A DNA stretch of 64,000 nt from Burkholderia sp. WSM2232 (GTDB lineage Bacteria; Pseudomonadota; Gammaproteobacteria; Burkholderiales; Burkholderiaceae): assembly GCF_000472545.1 (NCBI RefSeq), contig NZ_AWZV01000019.1, positions 62,001 to 126,000 of the forward strand. The letters run 5' to 3'. The stretch's first letter is position 1. Each line of letters starts with the position of its first letter. The notes beneath the pieces were generated by a model. It was not told the DNA's origin and did not search any database. It saw only the letters and a program-made list of their open reading frames with translations. Made by a program: the position numbers and the translations under genes. This document shows, one piece after another, positions 1 to 8,104 of the stretch.

Positions 1-983
1 TTGTCTTCGTCGAAGCGGCGCTGGATTTCATCCATGCGCTGGTACGGATTGTCGATGGACTTGCCTTCGCCCAATACGGCTTGCGACACATGCTCGAGAC
101 TGAACGAGGGAAAGCTCCACGTCGCCGAGCGCAGCGCTTCTATGCCGTCGATAATCAGCCGTCCCGCGGCGCCCGCAAAATAATGGTTCTGCTTCAGGCC
201 GTGTTCGCGCCATTGCATCTGTGCGCCGCCGCGTCCGAGCCGCAGCGGTACGCGGTATTGTTCGGCATGCTGCTGCAGCACGCGCAAATCGAACTGCACG
301 AGGTTCCATCCGATAATCGCATCGGGATCGTGCCGCTCCATCCACGTGTTGAGTCTTTGGAGCATTTCGGCGCGCGTTTCGCAGTATTCAAGCTCGAAGT
401 CGAGATTGCCCACCTCGCGGTTCGGCGGGCCGAGCATATACACCTGGCGCTGGCCGCAACCTTCCAGTGCAATCGAATAGAGTTCGGCGTGAGCACTCGT
501 TTCTATGTCGAGCGATACCAGCTTCAATGAGGGGCGATAGTCCGCCGCGGGCTTCAGTTCGCCATTCATGAGCGTGCCGTCGCTCTGCAACTCGCCTCCG
601 AACCAGACGGGCGCGGTGATGAAACGCTCCATCATGTAGCGCTCGGGCGGAAAGATGTCGGCTTCATACACTTGCACGCCGCCTTGTTTCAGGCGTTTTT
701 CGAAGCCGGTCAGCTGGCGGTATTGCGGACAATACAGTCCCATGACGGGTCGATGATGAAAGTCGCGCAATTCGAGCGGACGTAAGTCGAGCGGCGCCTC
801 ACGGCGCAAGATGTTTTCGACGCGTTCACGCTGTTCGGCTGGAATGAACGCAACCGATGTCTGATGGCGCAGACGGATGTGACGAGGCCCGGCATCCGTT
901 GCCAGCCAGAAATCGACTTCAGTACCGGCGGGAGTGTCCCGCCAATGCCGCGTCAAGATGAAACCCTGCTCGAGCTCTGTCAA
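1..983 (-). CDS. polB: DNA polymerase II (family B), N-terminal part, cut by window edge
   Basis: Encodes the first 327 codons of a family-B DNA polymerase, the damage-inducible translesion and repair polymerase Pol II. The frame is open from 983 to the window edge. It reads as the polymerase N-terminal domain followed by the 3'-5' exonuclease domain: the Exo I motif is visible as SLDIETS and the Exo II region as DAIIGWNLVQFDL. The catalytic polymerase motifs lie outside the window. The start chosen is TTG at 983-981 (protein begins MTELEQGF), because an AAAGGTGG Shine-Dalgarno lies just upstream and no ATG fits. Two GTG codons nine and twelve bases upstream are alternatives. It is divergent from the PRC-barrel gene. 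The family call rests on the exonuclease motifs and overall similarity to Burkholderia Pol II as I recall it. Confidence 0.9.
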   Translation of the reverse strand, partial: MTELEQGFILTRHWRDTPAGTEVDFWLATDAGPRHIRLRHQTSVAFIPAEQRERVENILRREAPLDLRPLELRDFHHRPVMGLYCPQYRQLTGFEKRLKQGGVQVYEADIFPPERYMMERFITAPVWFGGELQSDGTLMNGELKPAADYRPSLKLVSLDIETSAHAELYSIALEGCGQRQVYMLGPPNREVGNLDFELEYCETRAEMLQRLNTWMERHDPDAIIGWNLVQFDLRVLQQHAEQYRVPLRLGRGGAQMQWREHGLKQNHYFAGAAGRLIIDGIEALRSATWSFPSFSLEHVSQAVLGEGKSIDNPYQRMDEIQRRFDED

Positions 984-1176
984 ACCCACCACCTTTGAAC
1001 CTGGGAAAGCGTGTTGGCGCCTCGCCCGATTTTACCGTCCTGCGCATGCAGCGTCGCGCGGCGCTTGTGTCACCGGGCATGCAGCCGTGCGGCGTACCCG
1101 GTATGATGATTTGGCAGCGCCTGTTTCGGCGCGCTCGTGCGCCGGTCAGTCTTTCAATAAAAGAGGAGTAAATCAG

Positions 1177-1602
1177 ATGACGTTGGGCAAACTTCTAGTG
1201 ACTGCCGCAGTGGCCGCAGCGAGCTTGAGCGCACACGCGCAAGTCGCGGGCACGCAACCTCTCAGTGTGACGGTCGAGCAATCCAATGCGTTGCTGAGCG
1301 GCTGGAGCGTCAAGAAGAGCATTCTCGGCAAGGCCGTATACAACGATCAGAACGAGAAGATCGGTGCGATTCGCGATCTGGTGGTGGCACCGGACGGCTC
1401 GCTGTCGGCAGCAATTGTCGCCGCGGGTGGTTTTCTCGGCGTTGCTTCGCATGACGTAGCCGTGCCCATTGCGGCGCTGGACATTCGTTCGGGCAATTTT
1501 TATCTGGCGGGCGCGACCAAGGCAGCGTTGAAGGCCACGCCGGAGTTCCAGTACAACAAGGTGCAAACGCCGGCGAAGCCGAAGAAGCTGTCGGCGCAGT
1601 GA
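1177..1602 (+). CDS. Secreted PRC-barrel domain protein
   Basis: A 141-residue protein with a Sec signal peptide (MTLGKLLVTAAVAAASLSAHAQ, cleavage expected after AHA) followed by one PRC-barrel-like domain at about residues 40-115. That domain carries the typical pattern of a short strand, DQNEKIGAIRDLVV, then AAIVAAGGFLGVASHDVAVP. PRC-barrel proteins of this kind in Burkholderiales are periplasmic and of unknown role. The ATG at 1177 is chosen because AGAGGAG sits seven to nine bases upstream and the signal peptide begins there; the reading frame is open further upstream, but that stretch does not look coding. It stands alone between two minus-strand genes. Confidence 0.85.
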   Translation: MTLGKLLVTAAVAAASLSAHAQVAGTQPLSVTVEQSNALLSGWSVKKSILGKAVYNDQNEKIGAIRDLVVAPDGSLSAAIVAAGGFLGVASHDVAVPIAALDIRSGNFYLAGATKAALKATPEFQYNKVQTPAKPKKLSAQ

Positions 1603-1653
1603 TCCACTCGGGCTTGCGGGCAGGCCGATAGTATTACCAGCCTGATCCCTGCT

Positions 1654-2664
1654 TCAGGCCTCGAGGGCGAGCGTGGCAAAGGTGGCAAGCCAATGCTCGC
1701 CCATGTAGTCTCCTGCTACATGCGGCAGCGCACTTTGCAGATGGCGCTCCGCGGACTCGAGCAGCACGGTGCGGCGTATGTCGCCCGCAGGCAGCGCGCG
1801 GGCCAGCGAGCGCTGGCACCAGGCGCGGCTCAGATTGAGACCGTCGAGGTGCGCGATCTTGCCGTCGGTGCGGTCCGTGATCGTCGCCGGTTCGAAAAGC
1901 GTGGCGGGCTTTTTTGCGCCGAGGTCGGGTAGAAAGCGCCCAAACCAGTCGACGAATTGCGCGGGCGGCAACACGCGGCGCATCAATTCGGCTTCCATCA
2001 GCGAGGGCGAGAGGAATTCGTCACCGGCGGGCTCCCAGGCCTGGCATGCCACGTCATGTAAAAACCAGCGCTCGGCGGTGCTGACAACCAGCGCCTCCAG
2101 CGAGCCGCGTGAGGTTTGCCGCGCGAAGTCCAGCGTAAGCGCGAGCGCAAAGGCCATGTTGAAATGCGTGCCCACGCGCAGCGGATAAGTGGCTTTGGGC
2201 AAGAATGTCTCGAAGCGTTCGACGAAGACCTCGGTAAGCGGCTCAAAGGTCTTCGACCAGCGCGCGGCGTCCGAGCGCTTTAGCGAATGCAGTTGCGCAC
2301 CAAGCGCGAGAAGCCAAGCCCAGCCATACGGCCGCTCGAAGCCCAGATTGTGCGGCAGGTCGAGATAGGCGCGCTCGCCCGCAACGTTTGCCGCAGTGAA
2401 ATGCTCGTCGACCACGTCCACAATACGCGCGGCTTCCGGCAAGTCCGGGAAACGCTCGATAAGATGAAGAACCAGCCAGTATCCATGCACGCACGAGTGC
2501 CAGTCATAACTGCCGTAAAAAATCGGATGCAATGCGCGTGGGCTTTGCACGTCTTGCGGACCCGCCAGCGAATGCGTGAGTTTGTTCGGGTATTCGCGCG
2601 TGAGGTGAGCGAGCGCGAGGTTGGCGAATTTCGAAGCGAATTCGCGAGTGAGTAGGGCGGTCAT
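1654..2664 (-). CDS. DUF2891 family protein
   Basis: A 336-residue protein rich in aromatic and helix-forming residues. It matches the DUF2891 family pattern: an early HPIFYGSYDWHSCVHGYW motif, a middle DLPHNLGFERPYGWAWLL motif and a late FLPDLGAKKPATLFEP segment, consistent with an alpha-alpha barrel fold. The function of the family is not established; the conserved His, Asp and Trp residues suggest sugar or glycan binding, which is inference. The start at 2664 (MTALLTREF) is preferred over the longer frame from 2730 because a GAGGAA ribosome site lies just before it. No signal peptide is seen. Neighbours do not suggest a pathway. Confidence 0.82.
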   Translation of the reverse strand: MTALLTREFASKFANLALAHLTREYPNKLTHSLAGPQDVQSPRALHPIFYGSYDWHSCVHGYWLVLHLIERFPDLPEAARIVDVVDEHFTAANVAGERAYLDLPHNLGFERPYGWAWLLALGAQLHSLKRSDAARWSKTFEPLTEVFVERFETFLPKATYPLRVGTHFNMAFALALTLDFARQTSRGSLEALVVSTAERWFLHDVACQAWEPAGDEFLSPSLMEAELMRRVLPPAQFVDWFGRFLPDLGAKKPATLFEPATITDRTDGKIAHLDGLNLSRAWCQRSLARALPAGDIRRTVLLESAERHLQSALPHVAGDYMGEHWLATFATLALEA

Positions 2665-2993
2665 GGGCGGTTCCTCGAAAGCGGAATACGAACAGGCCAT
2701 TAGTATCATATTGGCTGCCGGCAATAGCAAAGGCTGGAGCGCTGTACCCGGGTGAATGCACTATGTGTATTCCCGGCGTGGCAGCGGGAATGCCGCGATG
2801 TCGGCGCCTGCTGACGCCAACGGCGGGTAATTGCGGCTAAAGCTGCCGCCGACGCCTTTTGCAACCGGGCAGGAGAAATCGCCAGGCGAGGCGGGTTTCT
2901 TTCCGGTTCTTTGCGCGGTTGCGGCGGTCCGTTCGTGCGTGCTATGTTCTCGCTCCGCTACCGGCAACACGTCTTTGCACTGACAACACCAGG
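2665..2993. other. Intergenic region with no recognised gene
   Basis: About 330 bases between the DUF2891 gene and a small hypothetical gene. It should hold the promoter of the minus-strand DUF2891 gene. I see no convincing coding frame, strong hairpin or repeat. Short open frames here do not resemble any protein family I know. Confidence 0.5.
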
Positions 2994-3212
2994 ATGGAGC
3001 AGTTCTTTATGCGGCGTGCCAGCGCCGTCAATTTCCTGCTGGCCCGACGGCGCGTGTGCCTCGACAAGATTGCGTCTGCAACGAACGTCGATATCGAGCA
3101 CCAGCGCGAAGTCGAGTTGATCGAGCGCCTCGTACTCGACGTTCGCGCAGGCCGGCTCAGTACATTTGAATTGACGCACGCAAAAGCCATTGCGGTGGTA
3201 ATCACCAATTAA
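2994..3212 (+). CDS. Small hypothetical protein
   Basis: A 72-residue basic protein that I do not recognise. The C-terminal half (VELIERLVLDVRAGRLS, then a hydrophobic KAIAVVITN tail) has the composition of a real helical protein rather than a shadow frame. A second Met at 3009 has GGAG nine bases upstream and is an equally good start, giving a 67-residue product. No signal peptide or known motif is visible. It is followed within 25 bases by the end of an OmpW remnant on the other strand. Confidence is moderate because the gene is short and stands alone. Confidence 0.4.
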   Translation: MEQFFMRRASAVNFLLARRRVCLDKIASATNVDIEHQREVELIERLVLDVRAGRLSTFELTHAKAIAVVITN

Positions 3213-3233
3213 GGCTTCGGCATGTCGGCAGCC

Positions 3234-3413
3234 TCAGAAGCGATATCCGACAGACGCAAATGAAATGATCGGATTGAGCTTCAGCTTCGTGGCACTCGTT
3301 ACGGTGCCAACCGAGGACCTTGTGGTCAAGGTTGCACGCGTGGAAAGCCACATGTACGACAGCGAGAGGTCGACCGACCATACTTCATCAGTAATGTCCG
3401 GCTCCATTCGTAG
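3234..3413 (-). pseudogene. C-terminal fragment of an OmpW-like outer membrane protein
   Basis: On the minus strand a 57-codon stretch from Met at 3407 to TGA at 3234 reads as the last beta-strands of an OmpW-type eight-stranded barrel. It contains ITDEVWSVDLSLSYMWLS, then a loop, then KLKLNPIISFASVGYRF ending in the terminal Phe required by the BAM machinery. An in-frame TAA at 3416-3414 lies immediately upstream, and no signal peptide or earlier strands are present. It is therefore a truncated remnant and not a gene. The loss was upstream, where the LysR gene now ends at 3452. The family call is from the C-terminal motif only. Confidence 0.6.
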
Positions 3414-3451
3414 TTAGAGCAATGCCTTACGGTTCTGTTACCTCTCTTTTC

Positions 3452-4381
3452 TTACTTGCGGCGCACTGCGCTATACAGAGGCAGCGCGCGCTCCTCGAGC
3501 ATGGCAATGGCCTGGACCGCAAGTTGTGAGAGCGTGTGCTTGCTGCTCGTGGCGATGGCTAGCCGGCTAAACAGGGTGGGCTCGGTAATGCGGATCACCC
3601 GAAAGCGCCGCTTGAGCGCGTCGCTGACGGTTGCGTTCAGCGGCAGCACTGCATAGCCGATGCCCTCGCTAACCAGGTCGAGAATCGACGAGACCGCATC
3701 GACTTCGAGTTCGATATTGAGCCGAACGCCTTGTTCGGCCGCAACGGACTCGAGCATGCGACGAATGGCGTGCATGCGGCCGGGAATCACCAGTGGATAG
3801 CGAGGAATGTCGCGCAGTGCGATTGTTCTCACCGGCTCGCGCGCCAGCTTTGCGTCTCTTTTGCCATCGTCCGCGCCGATCAGGAAAAGTTCTTCGGTAA
3901 ACACCGTGCGCTTGTCGATCAGCGGTGTATCGAAGGTGTCGTAAAGAACCGCGACGTCGACGCGGCCCATCATCAGCCATTCGATCAGATAGGTCGACAG
4001 TCCCTCCGCAACGGAAATGGTCGCACCCGGAAACGACGTGCGGAAACTGCGCACGAGTTCATTGGTTGCAACCTTCGCGAAGCTCGGCGTAATGCCAATG
4101 CAAAAATGGCCGCCAACGGTGCCGCGCAATTCGTCGAGATCTTGCGACGCGCGCTGCACCTGCGAAAGGATGCCCTTCGAATGGGCCAGCATGCGCTGCC
4201 CGGCAGGCGTGAGGGCGACGCCGCGGCCATTGCGCTCGAGCAAGGTGTGGCGCAGTTCCACTTCGAGTTGCCGCACGAGTCTGCTGAGAGCGGGCTGGTT
4301 GGTGTCGAGCGTGATTGCTGCGCGCGTGAAGCTGCCGAGTTCGGCGACATGCACAAACGCTTCCAGCTGCTTGAGGTCCAT
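3452..4381 (-). CDS. LysR family transcriptional regulator
   Basis: A 309-residue LysR-type regulator. Residues 1-60 form the winged HTH (MDLKQLEAFVHVAELGSF, then NQPALSRLVRQLE); the effector-binding domain spans about 90-300. It is divergent from the LigI-like lactonase gene at 4521, with 139 bases between the starts, the usual layout for a LysR activator of the neighbouring catabolic unit (lactonase, DctA-like carrier, porin). A perfect 6-base dyad sits 9 bases upstream of its start codon, in the position of an autoregulatory LTTR recognition site. The inducer is not known from sequence; a dicarboxylate or pyrone dicarboxylate is a reasonable guess. Confidence 0.92.
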   Translation of the reverse strand: MDLKQLEAFVHVAELGSFTRAAITLDTNQPALSRLVRQLEVELRHTLLERNGRGVALTPAGQRMLAHSKGILSQVQRASQDLDELRGTVGGHFCIGITPSFAKVATNELVRSFRTSFPGATISVAEGLSTYLIEWLMMGRVDVAVLYDTFDTPLIDKRTVFTEELFLIGADDGKRDAKLAREPVRTIALRDIPRYPLVIPGRMHAIRRMLESVAAEQGVRLNIELEVDAVSSILDLVSEGIGYAVLPLNATVSDALKRRFRVIRITEPTLFSRLAIATSSKHTLSQLAVQAIAMLEERALPLYSAVRRK

Positions 4382-4389
4382 GGGCGAGG

Positions 4390-4406
4390 TATGTGTAATT
4401 CACATA
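4390..4406. promoter_or_regulatory. LysR recognition-site dyad
   Basis: Perfect inverted repeat TATGTG-TAATT-CACATA, fitting the T-N11-A LTTR consensus. It lies between the divergent LysR gene (start 4381) and the LigI-like gene (start 4521). Binding by the adjacent LysR protein is inferred from position and symmetry. Confidence 0.6.
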
Positions 4407-4520
4407 TCAGCTAGTTTGGTATAGCGATTGTAGCGAGCGACGTACGCCGCCACAATCCGCTTAATCCAGCTTACATACATAGCCGCGCCATGCGGCCACC
4501 AAGATAGAGACAAAGCTCTG

Positions 4521-5390
4521 ATGAAATCCTGTTTGCCGCCCGATCCCAATCCCGTCCGCCCGAAAGAGCCCTTGCCCGCAGGTGCTTGCGACGCGCATTG
4601 CCATGTTTTCGGTCCCGCCGACGCATTCCCGTATGCGCCGGAGCGCAGCTATACCCCGCCTGACGCGCCTTTTGAGCAATTGCGCGCACTGCACGACTTT
4701 CTCGGCCTGAGCCGTGGCGTCATCGTGCAGGCGAGTTGTCATGGCACCGACAATAGCGCAATGCTTGATGCCATTGCCCGCAGTAACGGCCGCTACCGCG
4801 GCGTCGCGATAGTCGACGGCGACGTGACCGATGCGCAACTCGCCGATCTCGACGCGCGCGGTGTGCGTGGGGTGCGCTTCAACTTTGTCGCGCATCTCGG
4901 CGGCGCACCGGACCTCGACGTGTTCGACCGTGTACTCGAGCGCATCGAGCGGCTAGGCTGGCATGTGGTGCTGCATCTGGACGCGCAGGACATTTTGCAG
5001 TACGCGCAGCGGATCGCGCGCATCAAGGTGCCGTTCGTGATCGATCACATGGGCCGCGTGCGGGCCGAAGGCGGACTCGATCAACAGCCGTTTCGCCAAC
5101 TGCTGGAACTCATGCGCAATCCGCTCGCATGGGTCAAAGTATGCGGCTCGGAGCGCGTTTCGGCGGGCCGCCGGCCTTTCGACGATGCAATACCGTTCGG
5201 CCAGGCGCTGATCGAAGCCGCGCCGGATCGCGTGCTGTGGGGCACAGACTGGCCGCATCCGAACATCAGCAAGGACATGCCGAACGACGGCGAACTCGTC
5301 GATCTGCTGTTCCGCTTCTGCCCGGATGAAGCGTTGCGCGAAAAGCTGCTGGTGACGAATCCCGCGCGGCTTTACGGCTTTCCCGCGTAG
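4521..5390 (+). CDS. ligI: 2-pyrone-4,6-dicarboxylate lactonase-like amidohydrolase (LigI family)
   Basis: A 289-residue TIM-barrel amidohydrolase of the COG3618 group. It shows the whole set of LigI signatures in order: DAHCHVFGP near residue 24, VIVQASCHGTDN near 68, RGVRFNFV near 113, VIDHMGR near 173, WGTDWPHPN near 240 and LVTNPARLY at the C-terminus. LigI hydrolyses 2-pyrone-4,6-dicarboxylate to 4-oxalomesaconate in the protocatechuate 4,5-cleavage and gallate routes. No other lig genes are in the window, so a related lactone (for example a sugar lactone) remains possible. The DctA-type dicarboxylate carrier and porin downstream fit uptake of an external dicarboxylate substrate. It is divergent from a LysR gene that probably controls it. 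Confidence 0.82.
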   Translation: MKSCLPPDPNPVRPKEPLPAGACDAHCHVFGPADAFPYAPERSYTPPDAPFEQLRALHDFLGLSRGVIVQASCHGTDNSAMLDAIARSNGRYRGVAIVDGDVTDAQLADLDARGVRGVRFNFVAHLGGAPDLDVFDRVLERIERLGWHVVLHLDAQDILQYAQRIARIKVPFVIDHMGRVRAEGGLDQQPFRQLLELMRNPLAWVKVCGSERVSAGRRPFDDAIPFGQALIEAAPDRVLWGTDWPHPNISKDMPNDGELVDLLFRFCPDEALREKLLVTNPARLYGFPA

Positions 5391-5534
5391 TTGTACCCGC
5401 AATCGTTATGAACTGCCGCCCTAAGATGGCAGACATGCGGAAAGCGACCGAGTGACGACTTTCCGCTCACTATTTTCGATGGAGACAAAGATGACCAGAA
5501 ATGAAAGTCGTGTTAATTGGCGAGGAGCGGCTTC

Positions 5535-6848
5535 ATGAGCGAGAGTGCCGTCATGACCTCGCCCTCGTCCGGCGCACGAAAGCCCTTTTACCGAACGCTG
5601 TATTTCCACGTATTCGTGGCCATCATTTTCGGCGTACTGTTGGGGCATTTTGCGCCGTCGCTGGCAGTGAAGATGAAGCCGCTTGGCGACGCGTTCATCA
5701 AGCTGATCAAAATGGTGATTGGCCCGATTATCTTCTGCACTGTCGTGACCGGCATTGCCGGCATGGGTGACATGAAGAAAGTCGGGCGAGTGGGCGGCAA
5801 GGCGCTGCTTTACTTCGAAATCGTGTCGACGCTTTCGCTCGTCATCGGGCTGGTGGCGGGGCATATCTTTCATCCGGGCAGCGGCTTCAATCTGAATCCG
5901 GCCACCATCGACACGAAAGCGCTGGCCGGCTACACGAGTGCCGCGCAGCACCAGAATACGGTCGAATTCCTGATGCATATCATTCCGGACACCGTAACGG
6001 GTGCGTTTGCTTCGGGCAACGTACTGCAGATACTGCTGGTGTCAGTGCTGTTCGGCGCTGCACTGGCTGCGACCGGAGAGCGCGGGCGTCCGCTCATCGC
6101 GATGATCGATTACTTTGCGCATACGTTTTTCGGCATCGTGCACATCATCATGAAGGTGGCGGCAATCGGTGCCTTCGGCTCCATCGCGTTCACCATCGGC
6201 ACATATGGAATCGGCGCAGTCGTGCCGTTGCTGAAACTGATTGGGGCGTTCTATGCCACGCTGCTGGTGTTCGTGATCGTCGTGCTCGGTGCCATTGCAC
6301 GAGTGCTCGGCTTCAGCATCTTGCGCTTCATGAGCTATATCCGCGAAGAGATTCTGATTGTGCTGGGCACCAGTTCTTCGGAGGCCGCGCTTCCGCAGAT
6401 GCTCGAAAAACTCGAGCGTCTGGGCTGCTCCAAATCGGTTGTCGGACTCGTCATTCCGGCAGGCTACTCATTCAATCTCGACGGTACCAACATCTACCTG
6501 ACAATGGCCGTGCTGTTCATCGCGCAGGCATTCAATATCGAACTCAGTCTCACGCAGCAGCTCACGCTGGTCGGCGTGGCGATGCTGACGTCGAAAGGCG
6601 CGAGCGGTGTGGCTGGCGCGGCGTTCGTGATGCTGACGTCGACGTTGCTGGTTTTCCCGCTAATTCCGGTGTCCGGCATGGTGCTGATTCTCGGTATCCA
6701 CCGTTTCATGGGTACCGGCCTCGCAATTGCGAACACGATTGGCAACGGCGTGGCGACACTCGTCGTTTCAGCGTGGGAACACGAGCTCGACAGAACCAGG
6801 CTGAATGAGCGCATGGCCCGGCAACGCGCGGATTTACCACGCGCCTGA
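5535..6848 (+). CDS. dctA: C4-dicarboxylate transport protein (DctA family, dicarboxylate:cation symporter)
   Basis: A 437-residue inner-membrane carrier of the DAACS family. The signatures are clear: the serine-rich hairpin (GTSSSEAALPQMLEKLERLG), PAGYSFNLDGTNIYLT, the second hairpin TSKGASGVAGAAF, and the terminal NTIGNGVATLVVSAWE. It probably imports a dicarboxylate with protons or sodium. The start at 5535 (MSESAVM) is chosen because GAGGAG lies seven to twelve bases upstream; the frame is open to 5517 but that start has no ribosome site. It lies 144 bases after ligI and 150 before a porin. Linkage suggests that it brings in the substrate or a product of the LigI-like enzyme, rather than being the housekeeping succinate carrier. 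Confidence 0.9.
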   Translation: MSESAVMTSPSSGARKPFYRTLYFHVFVAIIFGVLLGHFAPSLAVKMKPLGDAFIKLIKMVIGPIIFCTVVTGIAGMGDMKKVGRVGGKALLYFEIVSTLSLVIGLVAGHIFHPGSGFNLNPATIDTKALAGYTSAAQHQNTVEFLMHIIPDTVTGAFASGNVLQILLVSVLFGAALAATGERGRPLIAMIDYFAHTFFGIVHIIMKVAAIGAFGSIAFTIGTYGIGAVVPLLKLIGAFYATLLVFVIVVLGAIARVLGFSILRFMSYIREEILIVLGTSSSEAALPQMLEKLERLGCSKSVVGLVIPAGYSFNLDGTNIYLTMAVLFIAQAFNIELSLTQQLTLVGVAMLTSKGASGVAGAAFVMLTSTLLVFPLIPVSGMVLILGIHRFMGTGLAIANTIGNGVATLVVSAWEHELDRTRLNERMARQRADLPRA

Positions 6849-6924
6849 TCGCGGGCTTCAGCACGTGTTTGGCCGCATCGATTGACTGTCTGGCTGCAGT
6901 CACTATCCAGGTGTCTTGCTGACC

Positions 6925-6942
6925 CGTGCGCATTTGCGCACG
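6925..6942. other. Short perfect stem-loop between dctA-like gene and porin
   Basis: Seven-base perfect stem CGTGCGC with an ATTT loop, in the 150-base gap between the carrier and the porin. It is not followed by a T run, so it is more likely an mRNA processing or stability element than an intrinsic terminator. The role is inference. Confidence 0.35.
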
Positions 6943-6998
6943 CGGCAGGGGACGCTTGCGCCCAAAAAATATGGAAACCGGTCTGGAGACAACTAGTG

Positions 6999-8084
6999 AT
7001 GTCGAGAAAAACAAATAGCACGCGCTGCGGGGCGCCCTTTCACACAGCATGCGTTGCGACGGCTCTATTCACAGCGGCGAGCGGTGCAGCGCACGCCGAT
7101 TCTTCGCAAGCCGCGGCAGGCGCTGCAACGATGTCGTCTTCGTCGGTGCAGATGTACGGTCTCATCGGCATGTACATCGACAGCGCGAAACTCAGCACGA
7201 CGCGCGCCAGCACCGTGCAGATGGGCGGTGGAGGAATGACCACGTCGTTCTGGGGAATTCGCGGCCGCGAGGATATTGGCGGCGGCAATGCGGTGATCTT
7301 CAGCCTGGAAAGCTTCTTCCGGCCGAATACCGGACAGATGGGGCGCAATACGACCGACGGGCTATTTTCCCGCAACGCCTATGTAGGACTCACCGGCGCA
7401 TATGGAACGTTCAAATTCGGTGAGCAAACCAACCCTACGTATATCAACCAGCAACTGGTGAATCCGTTCGGATCTTCTGTCGTCTTCTCGCCATTAATCG
7501 TGCAGTCATACACAGCGAGCTACAGCAACACGGTGATTGGCGATACTGTTTGGCAGAACGCGATCGAGTATGTATCACCGAATTACGGCGGACTGACCGG
7601 TACCGCAATTTACAGCGTAAGCAGCACGACGGGACATCAGGGACGCGACAATGTCGGTCTCCATTTGACGTATGCGAAAGGTCCGCTCACCGCGGTGTTT
7701 TCCGCGCAACGCGTTCGCACTGCGGCGGTGGCGCCGTCAAGCGGGCAGTATCTTTATCTGGCCGGCGCCGCTTATGACGCGAAGTTCATGAAGGTGTACG
7801 GCGCCGCGCAAATGACCATCAACAACAACGTCGAAACCGGCTCGCACACGTATGAGTTGGGCGTTTCGGTGCCGCTCACGCCGTCCAGCGTGATTCTCGC
7901 CGAGTGGGCGCGCACCAAACACAGCGCGCCGCTCGACCGCAGCAACGTACGCAATACCGCGAGCCTCGCCTACGAGTACATTCTTTCGAAACGCACTTTC
8001 GTGTACACCGTGTATTCCTACGACAAGCTCACGGCCAATCCGTCGGGCAGCACGTATGGCGTGGGAATGCAGCATACGTTCTAG
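6999..8084 (+). CDS. Gram-negative porin (OmpC-like, Burkholderiales type)
   Basis: A 361-residue outer-membrane general porin. The N-terminus (MSRKTNSTRC, then a hydrophobic core ending SGAAHADS) is a long signal peptide. The mature part begins SSVQMYGLIGMYIDSAKLS, the first strand typical of Burkholderiales trimeric porins, and carries SFWGIRGREDIGGGNAVIFSLE and NAYVGLTGAYGTFKFGEQ before the C-terminal strand YGVGMQHTF ending in Phe. The ATG at 6999 is chosen over the longer frame from 6882 because it begins the signal peptide and has GGAG upstream. As the third gene of the LysR-ligI-dctA group it may give outer-membrane access to the same substrate. Confidence 0.92.
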   Translation: MSRKTNSTRCGAPFHTACVATALFTAASGAAHADSSQAAAGAATMSSSSVQMYGLIGMYIDSAKLSTTRASTVQMGGGGMTTSFWGIRGREDIGGGNAVIFSLESFFRPNTGQMGRNTTDGLFSRNAYVGLTGAYGTFKFGEQTNPTYINQQLVNPFGSSVVFSPLIVQSYTASYSNTVIGDTVWQNAIEYVSPNYGGLTGTAIYSVSSTTGHQGRDNVGLHLTYAKGPLTAVFSAQRVRTAAVAPSSGQYLYLAGAAYDAKFMKVYGAAQMTINNNVETGSHTYELGVSVPLTPSSVILAEWARTKHSAPLDRSNVRNTASLAYEYILSKRTFVYTVYSYDKLTANPSGSTYGVGMQHTF

Positions 8085-8104
8085 GCGAACGGGAGAGGGC
8101 CGCC

